Shown here: piece by piece, positions 61,318-64,000 of the stretch
Numbering within the stretch: the first letter of the stretch is position 1
Layout of the letters: each line of letters begins with the position of its first letter
From: Chrysomallon squamiferum
Taxonomy: Eukaryota > Mollusca > Gastropoda > Neomphalida > Peltospiridae
Direction: 5' to 3'
DNA length: 64,000 nt
Assembly (NCBI GenBank): GCA_012295275.1
Contig: CM022666.1
Span: 9,295,423 to 9,359,422 of the forward strand
The notes under the pieces: generated by a model
What the model saw: the letters and a program-made list of their open reading frames with translations, nothing else
Database searches by the model: none
Told to the model about the DNA's origin: nothing
Translations under genes and position numbers: made by a program

Positions 61318-62759
61318 TTTTATTAAACAGAAGTATTGTTATTTAAGTCAGTGGTTTCAAAATAGGTGTTTCATTAATTTCAAAGCATACCGTCATTTGT
61401 TGTATATTATGTTTATTATATTACGCTATGTTGCTACGCAAACACATACACACGATTATTCACAACCACTTACATACACATATATAAATTCATACAAATA
61501 AACATACAGACACACACAAATAATAACGATTAATTTCATTAATTCCACTGTACTGTTGACCCACTATTTCACGGAGTGGACGGGTTCGGAAAATGCAAAA
61601 CTGAAATTTTACCGAAATATTAAAATTTAGTACACATAACAGCTATACAGTACAATAATATAGAAATGTAAAGACAAATATACAGATATAAAAACAATTC
61701 AAATAAATGTATAAGCAAAGAAAAATGTTCCGTAGAAAAATGTAGGCTCATTGGGTGAAGTTCGTTAGATTGGGATTGTTAAAGGTGCCGTTTTAAAAAT
61801 TACTCTTACGTTTATGGAAAGTGGGTTGAGAGAAGGTTGCCACAATCGTATAGTTGTACTCAGAATAACTTAATAATACCTACAGATAAGATTTCAAGTA
61901 GGAAATGGCGGTAAGTTCAGATTTTGTGATTTTTTCAGATTTCGAGGTTCTTAAAGTCAAGGGCCAACACTATACGATGTTATAAGTCAAAATGTATTTT
62001 ACTAAGGACTTAGATGTTTTAACGGTGTACATCACAGCTGAATATATTTATTCAAATTTTATATTTGGTGGGAATAGTATAATAACGACTAGGAAAATAT
62101 TATAATTGTGACGCAATACCCTTCTGTGACGTAAGAAACTAACCACATACATTCTCTACTGAAATAGTTGTTATTGAATGATGAATATTTTGCAGACTTA
62201 TTAACAAAACGGCAGGATGTGAATGTCAAATATTTTATTTAGTTTAGTCTTAGCTATACGTTTTGTATGAAAGTACGATTCTGCGGTATATTTGTGTATG
62301 TGTGTGTATGAGCATATATATATTATGTATATAGAGATCACAATGTTTATGCCGTATGTCGTTTTTTTCGAGGAATGACTGAAAAGAGACACAGGAAACT
62401 CAGGTAATACTGATTTGTTTCTTGTTGTTATTGTTATTTTTATTTTTTATTTATTTAAAAATTAAAGTAAAATAATTTTATTAAAGATCTAATAATGTAA
62501 TATATACATAGTTAAGTTAGAGATACAGCTAAGTATTAATTAATTAATTAATTCTTAAACTTTAATTCTGATCCAAAACATATTATCAGTTTCAATAAAA
62601 GTGTTCACAAACCGGATGTGTGTATCAATCATACAAATATTTACTTTTAATAAAACTAGATATAATTAATGTCAAACGGAACAAGATTTTATATTCATTA
62701 AAATATTTGTTTTATTTAACAAAGAATATTAAATCACATTGTTTCAAATTCTATCATTA
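60526..62759. other. AT-rich sequence, no gene seen
   Basis: It contains a TAA array at 61266-61316 and two ATF/CREB-family sites, TGACGCAA at 62109-62116 and TGACGTAA at 62127-62134. It may be intron of a gene starting at 60.4 kb. The 63-codon minus ORF at 62201-62392 has no support. Confidence 0.5.
61266..61316. repeat. TAA trinucleotide microsatellite
   Basis: About 17 units, preceded by a T run. Confidence 0.97.
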
Positions 62760-63115
62760 GCTGTTTCATATTAGATTTTTTTAATGACGTCACTAGAACA
62801 ATAATTTTCCATCATAAGCTTATCGTATGTCAAACATTTGTTTAATGACGTCACTTGAACAGACTGATTAATTTTCCATCATCAGCTTATCATATGCCAA
62901 ACATTTGTCTAATGACATCACTAAAACGACTGATTAATTTTCTATCATCAGCTCTTGAATGTTGAACATTTGTTTAATGACGTCATTAGAACACATTGAT
63001 TAATTTTTTATCACTCATGAGTTATTGTATTCAAACATTTGTTTAATGACATCATTAGAAGACACTGATTAATTTTCTGTCATTAGTTATTGTGCAGTGA
63101 AACGTTTGTTATTTC
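62755..63115. repeat. Tandem array of CRE-bearing units, period about 61-69 bases
   Basis: Five clear units each contain AACATTTGTTTAATGACGTC-like sequence followed by CTGATTAATTTTC and a CATCATCAGCTTAT-type stretch. The core TGACGTCA is perfect at 62785, 62846 and 62978 and is TGACATCA at 62913 and 63047. More decayed units flank both ends. Confidence 0.85.
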
Positions 63116-64000
63116 TAACATGCTGTGTGTAATATATCTTCAAAGAAAATCTCAACATGTTCCCACGATATAGTTATATTTTGTTATTCTTAGACATGAA
63201 AACACGCAGAAAGTCAGTGACAACATTTTTAAATCTTTGTTATATTTTTTCTTCTTTAATGTTAAAGAATTAAAAACAAAAATTAGACATCTCTCTAGGA
63301 ACGGAAAATAATTTAAAGGAAATACTGTGTAAAGGAGATCCTGTGACCCTGAATCCTGGGATAAGTGTCCTTACAGAATTACAGTTAATTGTGTTTTTAT
63401 ACTGTTATTATTCTTCATCATCAAAGTTTAGTGTTCAGAAAAAAATAAATAAAAACCATCTTCCTTTAATATGATGCAGATGATCCTTGATAATGATTTT
63501 GACGAAGACAATGACAATGACGTTAATAAAATAACAGATCTTTATTAAATTATTATTATTTTTTTTTTTAATATAAATTTGAAAGATTATAGAGTAATTT
63601 GTTTTAGACAATGTTTTCCTATCTCCCAGTTTCTGTTTCTGCAGATGAATCACATTATTTAACATTTACAAAAATATTTCACAAACTTATAGATTTTTGC
63701 AGGAATCCATCATCACAAATTTAGTATTATTTTATTAATATTAAAGACAATTATTATTATCATTTGTTTCTCTTTACATGATAATTATTGTGTTAGTGTT
63801 AATATGTAGGCAGCATTCCGGATGGGAGGTCATGAAAAACAATTTATCATAACTTAAAAAAATAACTTTCAAAACTTTGAGTTTTTAAAATTAATATTTG
63901 TAAACTCTCACATAAGGATATAGATCTCGGATTTTCTTTGGTTAACTTTCTACATTTGGAAAACCCGAGTTACTGAATTAGTTAGGTAACGTCACCTTTC
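63116..64000. other. AT-rich flank, nothing recognised
   Basis: Short microsatellite-like runs only. The 76-codon minus ORF at 63435-63665 is low-complexity. Confidence 0.5.

Overview
This window is strongly AT-rich eukaryotic nuclear DNA. It has small exons separated by long introns, GT-AG splice sites, many microsatellites and no operon-like layout. The two recognisable genes are animal families, LRCH and MOSPD1/3. A degraded repeat near 59.9 kb resembles, from memory, a module common in molluscan genomes. A lophotrochozoan, probably a mollusc, is the best guess, but that part is inference.

Region 1 (1 to about 43.1 kb, + strand) is one large LRCH gene (leucine-rich repeats plus a C-terminal calponin-homology domain). 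The first coding exon lies upstream of the window. I can join 18 exons in consistent phase from 8718 to 29596, giving 904 residues: LRRs, a Ser-rich hinge, a Pro-rich stretch, a long charged coiled coil, a low-complexity linker and the CH domain. They continue into one of two alternative last exons. The exon at 33835-34011 finishes the CH domain and adds a hydrophobic membrane tail; the exon at 37966-38079 finishes the same domain with a soluble end. A long 3' UTR probably runs to a poly(A) signal at 43068.

Region 2 (about 44 to 50.5 kb) holds a tentative minus-strand multi-exon transcript (44480-47690) of unknown function, with CRE-type (TGACGTCA) sites and a good RFX X-box nearby. A further unexplained minus-strand ORF lies at 49310-49576.

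Region 3 (about 50.5 to 57.06 kb, + strand) is a complete MOSPD1/MOSPD3 gene: six coding exons encoding 215 residues, with an MSP domain followed by two membrane segments. A probable non-coding first exon ends at 50680 and carries a short upstream ORF.

Region 4 (57.1 to 64 kb) has no recognised gene. It has several less AT-rich islands, a SINE-like fragment, a TATA box with a candidate first exon at 60428-60525, and a tandem array in which every unit carries a CRE-like site (62760-63090).

The most unusual signal is that many introns carry short tandem repeats whose units look like copies of the adjacent exon-intron junction, splice site included. I see this in at least seven introns across both genes, plus a similar case around one stop codon. 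Two neat splicing features also stand out: the homologous alternative CH/membrane tails of LRCH, and an in-frame 60-base alternative donor extension.
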